Source of the DNA: Chryseobacterium sp. G0162
GTDB taxonomy: Bacteria; Bacteroidota; Bacteroidia; Flavobacteriales; Weeksellaceae
Length of the DNA: 64,000 nt
Reading direction: 5' to 3'
NCBI RefSeq assembly: GCF_003815715.1
Contig: NZ_CP033922.1
Location: forward strand, 4,078,001 to 4,142,000
The notes under the pieces were generated by a model. It was not told where the DNA came from, did not search any database, and saw nothing but the letters and a program-made list of their open reading frames with translations. Below, piece by piece: positions 52,528 through 60,679 of the stretch. A program made the position numbers and the translations under genes. Position 1 is the first letter of the stretch. Each line of letters opens with the position of its first letter.

Positions 52528-54786
52528 CTATTTCAACGTAAACTTTATTTTTGTTTTGATGGCATCCGAAGAATTACCCATTAAAGCTTCAAAGTCTCCC
52601 GGTTCTGCTACCCAATCGTGTTTTTGAGCATCAAAGAAACTTAATGCAGATTTATCGATGGTGAAAGTCACTTCTTTTTGTTCTCCAGGGTTTAAATAAA
52701 CCTTTTCAAAGCCTTTTAATTCTTTGGCAGGGCGTGGAACAGATGATTTCAAATCGCTGATGTAAAGCTGCGCAACTTCGGCTCCGGCTTTTTTTCCTGT
52801 ATTTTTAACGGTTACCGTAAAAGTAATAGTATCGTTCTGTGATAAACTTGTTTTATCTGCTTTTGCTTTTCCAAATTCAAATGTGGTATAGCTTAATCCA
52901 TGTCCGAAGCTGAAAAGAGGTTTAATGTTTTTGGTATCATGCCAGCGGTATCCTACAAATACACCTTCGTTGTAAGTGATATTGATCGGGTTTTTCTGAT
53001 CTTTTCCTTTTCCTGCAGCCAATTCATCTTTCTGACCAGGATATTCTCCAAGTTGATGAGCTGAATTATCTTCAAGCTTTACAGGGAAAGTAAACGGAAG
53101 TTTTCCTGATGGGTTGGCATCACCTGCTACAATAGAAGCAATAGAATTTCCAGCCTCAGAACCCAGATACCATGCCTGTAAAACTGTTGGTACCTCTTTA
53201 ATCCAAGGCATGGCTACTGCATTTCCTGAAACTAAAACTACAGCCAGATTTTTGTTAGCTTTAGCTAATGCTGTAATCACATTATCCTGGTTGTAAGGTA
53301 ATCCATAGCTCTTTCTGTCATTTCCTTCACTGTCCTGGAAGTCTGCTTTGTTTAATCCGCCAACGAAAATTACGTAATCGGATTTTTTTGCTAATTCTAC
53401 AGCTTCATTGATTAGTTCCGCTTCAGAACGGGTGTCTTTCAGGTCCTGTCCGGATTTTACCCCGTTGTACTCTCCACCAATGTCACCTACATACCCTCTG
53501 GCATATTGCACATCAGCTTGTTTTCCAAATCTATTTTTGATTCCGTCTAAAGGAAGAGTTTCATATTTTACTTTTAAGGATGAAGAACCACCGCCCACAG
53601 TCATAATCTTGATGGCATTCTCACCAACAACAGCAATTCTTTTAGCCTTATTAACATCGATTGGAAGTATATTTCCCTGATTTTTTAACAGAACAATTCC
53701 TTCTTCCCCGATTTCTTTAGCTACAGCTTTATGTTCTTCAGAAGCGATATTTCCGAAAGGTTTATTTCGGTTCATTGTCGTTTTGTAGGCAAGACGAAGC
53801 AGTCGGGTTACCTTATCATCAAGTTCTTTAGTTCCTACTTTTCCTGCTTTAATCAGGTCAAGATATGGTTTTGCCAGATAATAATTATCATAGGCATTTT
53901 TGGTTCCGGCAGAAAGACCATTCGTCCATGATCCGAATTCAAGATCCAATCCGTTATGGATAGCCTGCTCAGTATTGTTAACAGCACCCCAGTCGGAAAC
54001 CACTACACCTTTATAATTCCATTCTTTTTTCAGAATATCATTTAAAAGGTATTGATTCTGGCTGGCATACTGACCTTTATACATATCATAAGCGCCCATA
54101 ATCGTCCACGAATCTCCTTCTGTCACTGCTGCTTTGAATGGAGGCAGGTAAATTTCATATAATGTTCTGTCATCTACATTTACATTGCTGGTATGGCGGA
54201 ACATTTCCTGATTGTTCAGGGCAAAGTGTTTAACAGAAGTGGCTACCCCATTAGATTGTACCCCTTTGATATAAGGAACTACCATTTTTGAGGTCAGATA
54301 AGGATCTTCACCCATATATTCAAAGTTTCTGCCATTTAGAGGAGTTCTGTAAATATTGACACCTGGGCCCAATAGAATATCTTTCTTTCTGTAACGGGCT
54401 TCTTCTCCCAATGCTTTACCGTAGTTCCAGGACATTTTTTTATTCCAGGTAGCTGATAAGGCGGTAAGGGCAGGGTAGGCGATAATGGAGTCGTTGGTCC
54501 ATCCGGCTTGATCCCATTCGTCCCACATGACTTCAGGACGTACCCCATGAGGGCCGTCAGTCGTCCAGAATTCAGGAATTCCTAATCTTGGAACACCGGG
54601 AGAACTGAATTTTGACTGCGCATGCAGCATAGCTACTTTTTCTTCCAGGGTCATTCTGGAAAGGGCATCCTGAATACGCTGTTCTACAGGTTTTGATTCA
54701 TCTAAATAAATGGGAGTAGTGTTCTGGGCCATATAAGAAACAGAAATAAAGGTGAATAGACTTACAATGGCGGTTTTCTTTAACAT
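52528..54786 (-). CDS. bglX: Beta-glucosidase, glycoside hydrolase family 3
   Basis: 752 residues, close to the 765 of E. coli BglX. A signal peptide ends 'FISVSYMAQ', so it is periplasmic. The GH3 barrel contains 'GIPEFWTTDGPHGVRPE', 'KHFALNNQEMFR' (the K-H pair) and 'GVVVSDWGAVNNTEQAIHNG', whose Asp in S-D-W is the nucleophile. The second domain has 'EEGIVLLKNQGNILPI'. The C-terminal fibronectin III-like domain is 'KNTGKKAGAEVAQLYISDLK'. It removes terminal beta-linked glucose or xylose from oligosaccharides. It is alone in its unit, without a SusCD pair nearby. Confidence 0.93.
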   Translation of the reverse strand: MLKKTAIVSLFTFISVSYMAQNTTPIYLDESKPVEQRIQDALSRMTLEEKVAMLHAQSKFSSPGVPRLGIPEFWTTDGPHGVRPEVMWDEWDQAGWTNDSIIAYPALTALSATWNKKMSWNYGKALGEEARYRKKDILLGPGVNIYRTPLNGRNFEYMGEDPYLTSKMVVPYIKGVQSNGVATSVKHFALNNQEMFRHTSNVNVDDRTLYEIYLPPFKAAVTEGDSWTIMGAYDMYKGQYASQNQYLLNDILKKEWNYKGVVVSDWGAVNNTEQAIHNGLDLEFGSWTNGLSAGTKNAYDNYYLAKPYLDLIKAGKVGTKELDDKVTRLLRLAYKTTMNRNKPFGNIASEEHKAVAKEIGEEGIVLLKNQGNILPIDVNKAKRIAVVGENAIKIMTVGGGSSSLKVKYETLPLDGIKNRFGKQADVQYARGYVGDIGGEYNGVKSGQDLKDTRSEAELINEAVELAKKSDYVIFVGGLNKADFQDSEGNDRKSYGLPYNQDNVITALAKANKNLAVVLVSGNAVAMPWIKEVPTVLQAWYLGSEAGNSIASIVAGDANPSGKLPFTFPVKLEDNSAHQLGEYPGQKDELAAGKGKDQKNPINITYNEGVFVGYRWHDTKNIKPLFSFGHGLSYTTFEFGKAKADKTSLSQNDTITFTVTVKNTGKKAGAEVAQLYISDLKSSVPRPAKELKGFEKVYLNPGEQKEVTFTIDKSALSFFDAQKHDWVAEPGDFEALMGNSSDAIKTKIKFTLK

Positions 54787-54809
54787 ATTGCCTTTTTAAT
54801 GGATTGAAG

Positions 54810-54842
54810 CAAAAATAAACAAAATTTTTATATTATCTCAAA
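54810..54842 (-). promoter_or_regulatory. Bacteroidota-type promoter of the beta-glucosidase gene
   Basis: On the minus strand a -33 tttg (54842-54839) and a -7 tatttttg (54817-54810) are 21 bases apart, 24 bases before the ATG. Confidence 0.5.
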
Positions 54843-54866
54843 TTGAGAAAATAAATTTTGAAACAT

Positions 54867-54897
54867 AAAAAAACTGCCTACAAAATTGCTGGCAGCT
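54867..54897 (-). terminator. Intrinsic terminator at the end of the methionine transport operon
   Basis: On the minus strand ctgcc, 12-base loop, ggcag, then T7. It lies about 180 bases after the metQ stop. Confidence 0.65.
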
Positions 54898-55074
54898 TGT
54901 TATTTATTGGAAGGTAGAAATCTGTTGGGAGAGATTTGTAGATAATAGACTGAGAGATGCAATATTTGATGTCAATAGTCAATTTTGCTTCGCAAGTGAA
55001 TCGTTAATTAGGAGTGAAGGGATAACGATCTTGAACTTTAAACCTCGCACTCTACTTCTCAATCTTCAGGCTCA

Positions 55075-55881
55075 TTACCATCCTTTCACAGCTCCTCCTT
55101 TGAAAACTTCCAGGGCTTTCTTTTCCACTTCATCAGATTGGTAAGCTTTAACAAAGTTTTTTACCTTCTGGCTGTTCTTATTATCCTGTCTTGCCACGAC
55201 AAGGTTAACATAAGGAGAGTCTTTATCTTCTTTAAATATACCCTGCTTTTCTGAATCCAATCCGGCTTGTGCAGCAAAATTATTGTTGATGATTCCTACT
55301 ACAACATCTCTGTCATCCAAAACCCTTGGGATCTGTGCTCCTTCAATTTCCATAATTTTCAGCTGTTTTGGATTTTCAGTAATATCGGTAACCTTTGGAA
55401 GCAATCCAACCCCTGCTCTTAGTTTCAGTAAACCGTTTTTCTGCAATAGAAGTAAGGAACGTCCACCATTGGTAGGGTCATTGGGAATAACAATAGTGCT
55501 CCCATTTTGTAACTGGTTAAGATTGTTAATTTTCTTTGAATAAGCTATAATAGGGTAGACAAACGTATTTCCTACAATAGCAAGATTATATCCTCTTTGT
55601 TTTGATTGTTCGGTTAAATAAGGAGCATGCTGAAAAGCATTCACATCAATATCTCCATTCATCAAAGCTTCATTGGGAACAACATAATCATTGAAAGGAA
55701 TCAGCTCCACTTCAAGGTTGTATTTTTCCTTTGCTACTTTTTTAGCTACTTCAGCCACTTCCTGCTCTGGTCCATAAGTAATTCCCACTCGGATAAAGTT
55801 CGGATCATCTTTTCTTCCTGAACAGGCACTGAAAAGAAGTACTCCAGCAGCGATTAAACCTAAAATTTTTATTTTTTTCAT
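55075..55881 (-). CDS. metQ: Methionine ABC transporter substrate-binding lipoprotein MetQ
   Basis: 268 residues. The lipobox is 'GVLLFSACSGRK'. NlpA/MetQ family features are present: 'RVGITYGPEQEVAEVAKKVA', 'ELIPFNDYVVPNEALMNGDI', 'DVNAFQHAPYLTEQSKQRGY' and 'IPNDPTNGGRSLLLLQKNGL', all in the usual order. It captures methionine (often the D form too) in the periplasm and hands it to the MetNI transporter encoded just upstream in the same operon, with a 99-base gap after metI. Full length. Confidence 0.95.
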   Translation of the reverse strand: MKKIKILGLIAAGVLLFSACSGRKDDPNFIRVGITYGPEQEVAEVAKKVAKEKYNLEVELIPFNDYVVPNEALMNGDIDVNAFQHAPYLTEQSKQRGYNLAIVGNTFVYPIIAYSKKINNLNQLQNGSTIVIPNDPTNGGRSLLLLQKNGLLKLRAGVGLLPKVTDITENPKQLKIMEIEGAQIPRVLDDRDVVVGIINNNFAAQAGLDSEKQGIFKEDKDSPYVNLVVARQDNKNSQKVKNFVKAYQSDEVEKKALEVFKGGAVKGW

Positions 55882-55980
55882 TCTATTCTTTTTAATTTGT
55901 AAAGAAGTTAAAATAGTAAAATCACAAAAGCAGCGTTCGTTTATTTATTCTCCTTTACTCAAAAACTCTATTACTTCAAC

Positions 55981-56637
55981 TTATCTATGGTCAAACCTCT
56001 TAGAAAGTCTATCTCCCATAAACTGGATGATAAAAACCAAAAGTACTAGTAAGATCAATACCGTATTCATAATCACAATATCATAACCGATATATCCATA
56101 CTGGTATCCAACCTGTCCTAATCCACCGGCACCTACAGCACCACCCATCGCAGAATACCCTACTAATGTGATTAATGTAATGGTTGCATTATTAATCAAT
56201 GAAGGAAGTGCTTCCGGAAGTAAAACCTTTCTGATGATCTGAAAAGGGGAAGCGCCTAAGGCTCTCGCTGTTTCTATTAATCCGTGAGGAACTTCGATAA
56301 GGCTGTTTTCAACCAATCTTGCAATAAAAGGGGCTGCTCCCACACTTAATGGAACCAATGCTGCATTGACTCCAATGGAGGTTCCCGCTAAAACCCTTGT
56401 AAAAGGGATCATCCACACAATTAAAATGATGAACGGGATCGCTCTGAAAATATTGACAATAATGGATAATGCTCTGTAGTAGATCACATTTTCTAACAAC
56501 TGTCCTTTTCTTGTTAAAAATAAGAGAATTCCAACGGGGAGCCCTAAAACAAATCCAAAAAATCCGGATACGAATGTCATATAAATTGTTTCCCAGGTTC
56601 CTTTTGCCAAAAGGGCAAGTACTGCATCACTAAGCAT
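55981..56637 (-). CDS. metI: Methionine ABC transporter permease MetI
   Basis: 218 residues with five membrane helices. The coupling-helix motif 'IETARALGASPFQIIRKVLL' is the EAA loop that docks on MetN. 'NIFRAIPFIILIVWMIPFTR' and 'GAVGAGGLGQVGYQYGY' are typical for MetI. Start and stop overlap metN by eight bases, so the two are translationally coupled. It forms the homodimeric membrane channel for methionine. Confidence 0.95.
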   Translation of the reverse strand: MLSDAVLALLAKGTWETIYMTFVSGFFGFVLGLPVGILLFLTRKGQLLENVIYYRALSIIVNIFRAIPFIILIVWMIPFTRVLAGTSIGVNAALVPLSVGAAPFIARLVENSLIEVPHGLIETARALGASPFQIIRKVLLPEALPSLINNATITLITLVGYSAMGGAVGAGGLGQVGYQYGYIGYDIVIMNTVLILLVLLVFIIQFMGDRLSKRFDHR

Positions 56638-57658
56638 ATCCTTTTACTGTATTTTGAATTTTGTTCTGATTAAAATAATAGATGGCCTTCTGGTTTTCCT
56701 CAGCCTCTCCTTGAAGTTGCAAAAGTAGTTTACCAAAATTAGAATTCCCAAAATATTCTACATCTGCTTTCAAAAGTTTGTAAGGGATTTTATGTTCATT
56801 GTATAAGGCTGAAAGAATCTGTTCAACACTTATGTTTTCGTTAAGTTCTATTTCGACCAATGGAAATAGACCTTCCTGAGGTTCTTTCTGTAGCCTGGTA
56901 TTGAGTTCCTGTGGCAGGGTCATGATGTCTGAATTTATAAATTGTTGGATCACCGGATTTTCCCGGTTTGAAATGATCTCACTTAATGTTCCTTTAGCTA
57001 ATAGTTTTCCTTTGTCTATCACGGCAACGTGATTACAAACAGCTTTAATGACTTCCATTTCATGGGTAATCAGAAGAATAGTAATTCCTAATCTCACATT
57101 AATATCCTTTAGGAGCTGTAAAATAGATTGGGTGGTAACCGGATCCAGTGCACTGGTGGCTTCATCACAAAGCAACAGGTGAGGATCATTGGCTAAAGCC
57201 CTTGCGATGGCCACTCTTTGTTTCTGTCCTCCGGAAAGGTTTCTTGGGTAATCATGGGCTTTATCTTCAAGGCCAACAATCTTCAGTAATTCGTTGACCT
57301 TTTTATTGATTTGATCTTTGCTGATGTGGTCCAGCTCCAGAGGAAGTGCTACATTATCAAAAACAGTTCTTGAAGAAAGAAGGTTAAAGTGCTGGAAGAT
57401 CATTCCTATTTTTTTACGTTCTTCAGCAAGCTGCTTTGAACTTAATTGGGTGAAATCCTTTCCATTAATAATGATCTGCCCTTCATCCGGTCTTTCCAAC
57501 AGATTAACGGTACGGATCAGGGTACTTTTTCCGGCACCGGAGAAGCCTATGATACCTACAATATCTCCTTTATCAATGTTGAGGCTCACCTGGTCCAATG
57601 CCTTAAATGCCTGCTTCTTCTGATGGAATGTTTTTGATATGTTTCTGATTTCTATCAT
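56630..57658 (-). CDS. metN: Methionine ABC transporter ATP-binding protein MetN with NIL domain
   Basis: 342 residues. Walker A is 'GFSGAGKSTLIR', the signature 'LSGGQKQRVAIARAL', Walker B 'LLLCDEATSALD' and the switch His 'LLITHEME'. The last 80 residues ('PLVEIELNENISVEQILSAL', 'KLLKADVEYFGN') form the NIL domain, which binds methionine and shuts the transporter off when the cell is replete. It starts 18 bases after the stop of the EamA gene, which places both in one operon behind the leader described at 58764-58862. Confidence 0.96.
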   Translation of the reverse strand: MIEIRNISKTFHQKKQAFKALDQVSLNIDKGDIVGIIGFSGAGKSTLIRTVNLLERPDEGQIIINGKDFTQLSSKQLAEERKKIGMIFQHFNLLSSRTVFDNVALPLELDHISKDQINKKVNELLKIVGLEDKAHDYPRNLSGGQKQRVAIARALANDPHLLLCDEATSALDPVTTQSILQLLKDINVRLGITILLITHEMEVIKAVCNHVAVIDKGKLLAKGTLSEIISNRENPVIQQFINSDIMTLPQELNTRLQKEPQEGLFPLVEIELNENISVEQILSALYNEHKIPYKLLKADVEYFGNSNFGKLLLQLQGEAEENQKAIYYFNQNKIQNTVKGYA

Positions 57659-57676
57659 TCTGATGTTTTATACTAT

Positions 57677-58675
57677 TTAAATAGGCTGATATCTTTTGCC
57701 TGCCCTGTTAAAAAATCTTCTAACTCTTCTGATTTTGACCTTAGACCGTTTGGAAAGCTTGAAATACTTGGTGACATTGGTCAGCAATACTCCCAGCAAT
57801 ATGATTGTCAAACCATATAACTGGCCTCCATTGATACTTTGATTAGCCACAATCCATCCTGCAATAACCGTAACAATAGGGTTAATGTAGGTATGGGTAC
57901 TTACCAATGCAGCGGGTTTCACGGACAACAGCCAAATGTACGACAAATAAGCGACTATCGATCCAAAGAAGATCAAAAACAGAACACCTGCCCATGCTGA
58001 TACAGGCACGTTTGAAGCGGAAAAATGAGTCCATTCTCCTCTGAATAAGGCAATAAGAAAAGCCGCTACTCCTGCTACAATAAGCTGCTGGGCAATATTC
58101 ATAAAGGTAGAATGTGAGGCTGGATTTTTCTTGGAATATAGAGAACCTAAAACCCATGCAATAGAACTGAATCCCAATACTACAAAAGCAGTAATCCGTA
58201 ATTGAGGATCAGCAGAAGCATGTGCCGCAGTAGAGTTTACACTTCCTTTTAAGAAGAATATCAATCCTACGAATCCAATCATCAGACCTATCGGAATAAA
58301 CTTATCTGAAAAATAGTATTTCCAGTTTTTTCTATCGATGGCAATGAACCAGAAGGGTCCGGTGGCAATAGAGATTGCAGCTTCTGAAGCTGTTACATAC
58401 TGTTCGCCCCAGGCTACAAGACCTGTTCCTCCGGTAAGGATAAGAACTCCGGTAATGGCATTTTTCTTCCAGTTGACCAGAGAATTTGCTTTTTCCCCTT
58501 TAGACAATAAATACCCCATCATCAAAACCCCTGCTACCAGAAATCTCAATCCCGAAAGAATGAACGGAGGAAAACCTTTCAAGCCAAATGAAATAGCTAA
58601 AAACGTAATCCCCCATATTACATAAATGTTTGTAAATGCCAATGGAACCAGCCATTTGTTTTTAGAATTGCTCAT
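57677..58675 (-). CDS. EamA/DMT family transporter, first structural gene of the methionine operon
   Basis: 332 residues, about ten membrane helices, in two EamA repeats ('YVIWGITFLAISFGLKGFPP' and 'GSIVAYLSYIWLLSVKPAAL'). A basic C-terminal tail follows ('KRSKVKIRRVRRFFNRAGKR'). Family members (RhtA, YdcZ-like) export amino acids and metabolites or act as uptake permeases. It lies between a methionine-rich leader peptide with terminator and metN, so methionine or a sulfur compound is the most likely substrate. That is inferred from context. EamA genes are not usual parts of met operons. Confidence 0.82.
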   Translation of the reverse strand: MSNSKNKWLVPLAFTNIYVIWGITFLAISFGLKGFPPFILSGLRFLVAGVLMMGYLLSKGEKANSLVNWKKNAITGVLILTGGTGLVAWGEQYVTASEAAISIATGPFWFIAIDRKNWKYYFSDKFIPIGLMIGFVGLIFFLKGSVNSTAAHASADPQLRITAFVVLGFSSIAWVLGSLYSKKNPASHSTFMNIAQQLIVAGVAAFLIALFRGEWTHFSASNVPVSAWAGVLFLIFFGSIVAYLSYIWLLSVKPAALVSTHTYINPIVTVIAGWIVANQSINGGQLYGLTIILLGVLLTNVTKYFKLSKRSKVKIRRVRRFFNRAGKRYQPI

Positions 58676-58710
58676 TTTTATTTTTTTTAATGTTTTGGTT
58701 TTAAATAAAA

Positions 58711-58736
58711 AAGGCCCTACAACTTGGTAGGGCCTT
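58711..58736 (-). terminator. Leader terminator (attenuator) before the EamA-metNIQ operon
   Basis: On the minus strand aaggccctac, 6-base loop, gtagggcctt, then a T-rich run. It lies between the leader ORF stop (58764) and the first structural ATG (58675), that is inside the operon's 5' leader. The upstream arm can instead pair with bases 58769-58760 (see finding). Confidence 0.88.
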
Positions 58737-58763
58737 CAAAAGTATGTCATATTAAAAGTAAGG

Positions 58764-58862
58764 TCACCCACAGTATTCTTGATGCACAGGCATACACATA
58801 TCCTTCATCATGTTTTTAATGATGTATTTATGAGTTGCATTATTCTTTGTTATTGTGCTCAT
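58764..58862 (-). CDS. Methionine-rich leader peptide, 32 residues
   Basis: The ORF runs ATG (58862) to TGA (58764). It reads MSTITKNNATHKYII, then KNMMKDMCMPVHQEYCG. Residues 18, 19, 22 and 24 are Met, four of seven codons, far above chance. The ATG follows a -7 element (tatatttg, 58896-58889) by 26 bases. A strong T-tailed terminator follows the stop by 28 bases, and then the EamA-metN-metI-metQ genes start. This is the layout of a ribosome-mediated attenuation leader: a ribosome slowed at the Met codons would leave the segment around the stop codon free to hold the terminator open. The peptide itself probably has no other function. Too short for usual gene calling. Confidence 0.72.
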   Translation of the reverse strand: MSTITKNNATHKYIIKNMMKDMCMPVHQEYCG

Positions 58863-58888
58863 TTTATTTTATTTCCTGAATACGTCTG

Positions 58889-58896
58889 CAAATATA
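58889..58896 (-). promoter_or_regulatory. -7 promoter element (tatatttg) of the leader and methionine operon
   Basis: Exact TAnnTTTG on the minus strand. Transcription would start near 58884, about 20 bases before the leader ATG. No perfect -33 TTTG, only a T run near the expected place. Confidence 0.5.
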
Positions 58897-59157
58897 TAAT
58901 ATAATTTCTATTAGTCTACTAAAAATGTAGGGTTTTTGAATATTAAATTATTATTAACTGTTTAACTTGCTGTTTTTAAATTGTTTAGTCTTTTTGTTTT
59001 TTTCTATTTTAAGCTGTTTTGAATATGGCTTTTTCATTTTAAATTCATTTTCCATTGAGATTTCCGGTTTTTTACGTTGTAAGAAAAATAAAATAAATTA
59101 AAATTTTTAAGAATTGTATAAAATGGGATTTCAGCATAACACTTTATCTTCATGATA

Positions 59158-59177
59158 AAAAGAGTTGGCTCTCAACT
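59158..59177 (-). terminator. Terminator-like hairpin on the minus strand
   Basis: On the minus strand gagttg-agagc-caactc followed by T5. It would end any transcript leaving the MarR-operator region leftwards, but no gene lies there. Confidence 0.4.
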
Positions 59178-59237
59178 CCTATGATTCCTGTAAATTTTAA
59201 AATAGTTTTCATTTTTAACAATATTTATGATTAGACA

Positions 59238-59255
59238 TTAATGACTAGTCATTAA
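59238..59255. promoter_or_regulatory. 18-bp perfect palindrome, probable MarR operator
   Basis: ttaatgactagtcattaa is fully self-complementary. It overlaps the -7 element taaatttg (59253-59260) of the SDR-marR operon, so a bound repressor would block the promoter. Size and symmetry fit a MarR dimer site, and a MarR gene is in this operon. Confidence 0.6.
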
Positions 59256-59295
59256 ATTTGAAATATCAATTTTATTAATTTTAAAAAGAATCAAT

Positions 59296-60043
59296 ATGAA
59301 ACGTTTTGAAAACAAAGTTGCTTTTATTACAGGAGGAAATTCAGGAATTGGGAAAGCTGTGGCTGTTTTAATGGCAAGAGAGGGAGCGAAGGTTGTTATT
59401 GCCGACCTTAAAGAGAACCGGGAAACCCTGGAAGAAATTCTGAAAGAAGGAACCGACGCAAAATTTATTGCATGTGATGTATCGAATCATGAAGAAGTGG
59501 AAAGTTAATGAAACGATAGAGGCGTTCGGAAGTTTGGATATAGCGGTTAATAATGCAGGAATTGTAGACGCATCTCCTGTTCATGAAAAGACAATAGAAG
59601 AATGGCAGAAAGTTCTTAATATCAATCTGAGCGGGGTGTTTTATGGAATGAAATATCAGATTGCCCAGATGAGAAAACAGTCAACAGGTGGGGCTGTTGT
59701 GAATATGGGCTCTATCATGAGCCAGGTTGCTGAATTCGGAATTGCTTCGTATGCTTCATCAAAACATGGGTTGGTAGGCCTTACCAAAGTAGCTGCGTTG
59801 GAAAACGGAACTCATAATATTCGTGTTAATGCGATTGGTCCGGGATATATAGAAACCCCTTTGTTAATGGACAATGCAGCACAAAGTACAGAGTACAGAT
59901 CTTATATGGAATCTAAACATGCGATGAAAAGATTGGGAAAACCCGAGGAAATTGCAAAAGCTGTATTATTTTTGGCATCAGATGACGCAAGTTTCTGTAC
60001 AGGAGCTTATCTTCCGGTAGATGGAGGTTATCTGATACAATAA
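59296..60043 (+). pseudogene. Short-chain dehydrogenase/reductase, frameshifted
   Basis: Two overlapping frames together make one SDR of about 248 residues. Frame one (59296-59508) carries the NAD(P) motif 'TGGNSGIGKAVA' and the acidic 'VVIADLKENRE', and hits TAA at 59506. Frame two (from about 59503 to 60043) continues without loss: 'NETIEAFGSLDIAVNNAGIV', catalytic Ser in 'NMGSIMS', Tyr-x-x-x-Lys in 'YASSKHGLVGLTK', 'NAIGPGYIETPL' and the end 'GAYLPVDGGYLIQ'. The break lies within gtggaaagttaatg. Its frame change of +1 fits loss of about five bases between short agtt repeats, or gain of one base. All catalytic residues survive, so the change may be recent or a sequencing error. MarR is downstream. 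Confidence 0.82.
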
Positions 60044-60056
60044 TTAAAATAAAGAA

Positions 60057-60494
60057 ATGAAAAAAATAAAAGCGGGAGATCTTCCACTTCGAAGACAGCT
60101 GGGAATTACCATGGTGGAAACATATCATCATGTATATGAAAAATCGCAAGAGTTTTTTGCCGGTTATGGGCTTACTTCCCAGCAGTATAATGTGCTTTCG
60201 ATCCTGCATGATGCGGGCCAGCCATTATCTACTTCTGCCATTTTGAAAAAGATGTTAGAGAAAAACGCAGGAGTATCCAGACTGGTAGACCGATTGATTC
60301 TAAAAGAATTGGTTGAAAAAAGTGTGAATACAGAAGATAAACGCCTGATAGATGTTGCACTTACGAAAAAAGGAAATTCTTTATATAAAAAAGTGACTGA
60401 CCATCTAGCGGGGGTAGATGATGTGTACAATGCATTGACAGATGAAGAAACAGAAACTCTGATCCGCCTTTTGGAAAAAATGAGAAAAATTTAA
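60057..60494 (+). CDS. MarR family transcriptional regulator
   Basis: 145 residues, standard length. The winged helix covers 'LTSQQYNVLSILHDAG', 'LSTSAILKKMLEKNAGVSRL' (recognition helix), 'VDRLILKELVEKSV' and the wing 'NTEDKRLIDVALTKKGNSLY', all in order. It starts 13 bases after the SDR stop, so it is in the same transcript. The palindrome over the shared promoter at 59238-59255 suggests repression of the SDR gene and of itself, relieved by a small aromatic or phenolic ligand as is usual for MarR. The ligand is not known. Confidence 0.92.
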   Translation: MKKIKAGDLPLRRQLGITMVETYHHVYEKSQEFFAGYGLTSQQYNVLSILHDAGQPLSTSAILKKMLEKNAGVSRLVDRLILKELVEKSVNTEDKRLIDVALTKKGNSLYKKVTDHLAGVDDVYNALTDEETETLIRLLEKMRKI

Positions 60495-60679
60495 TCTCAA
60501 ATACAGGATCTGAAAAGAAATGAATTGAATAATTTTTTAAATCATTTGTGATGTTTTTTTTGTTTTGAAAAAAATAATTTTGTTTTCATTAAACTAAAAG
60601 GAAGGTAGAAAAAATAGATGCTGCGGTTTTTTAGTGGAAAATATATTCGGTTATTAAATTTCATAAGATTCTTTTCTAC

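Noticed and set aside
58676..58900. SAM riboswitch upstream of the methionine operon
   Set aside because: The leader is almost entirely taken up by the 32-codon ORF and one hairpin. No multi-stem SAM-I, SAM-II or SAM-III-like core is recognisable.
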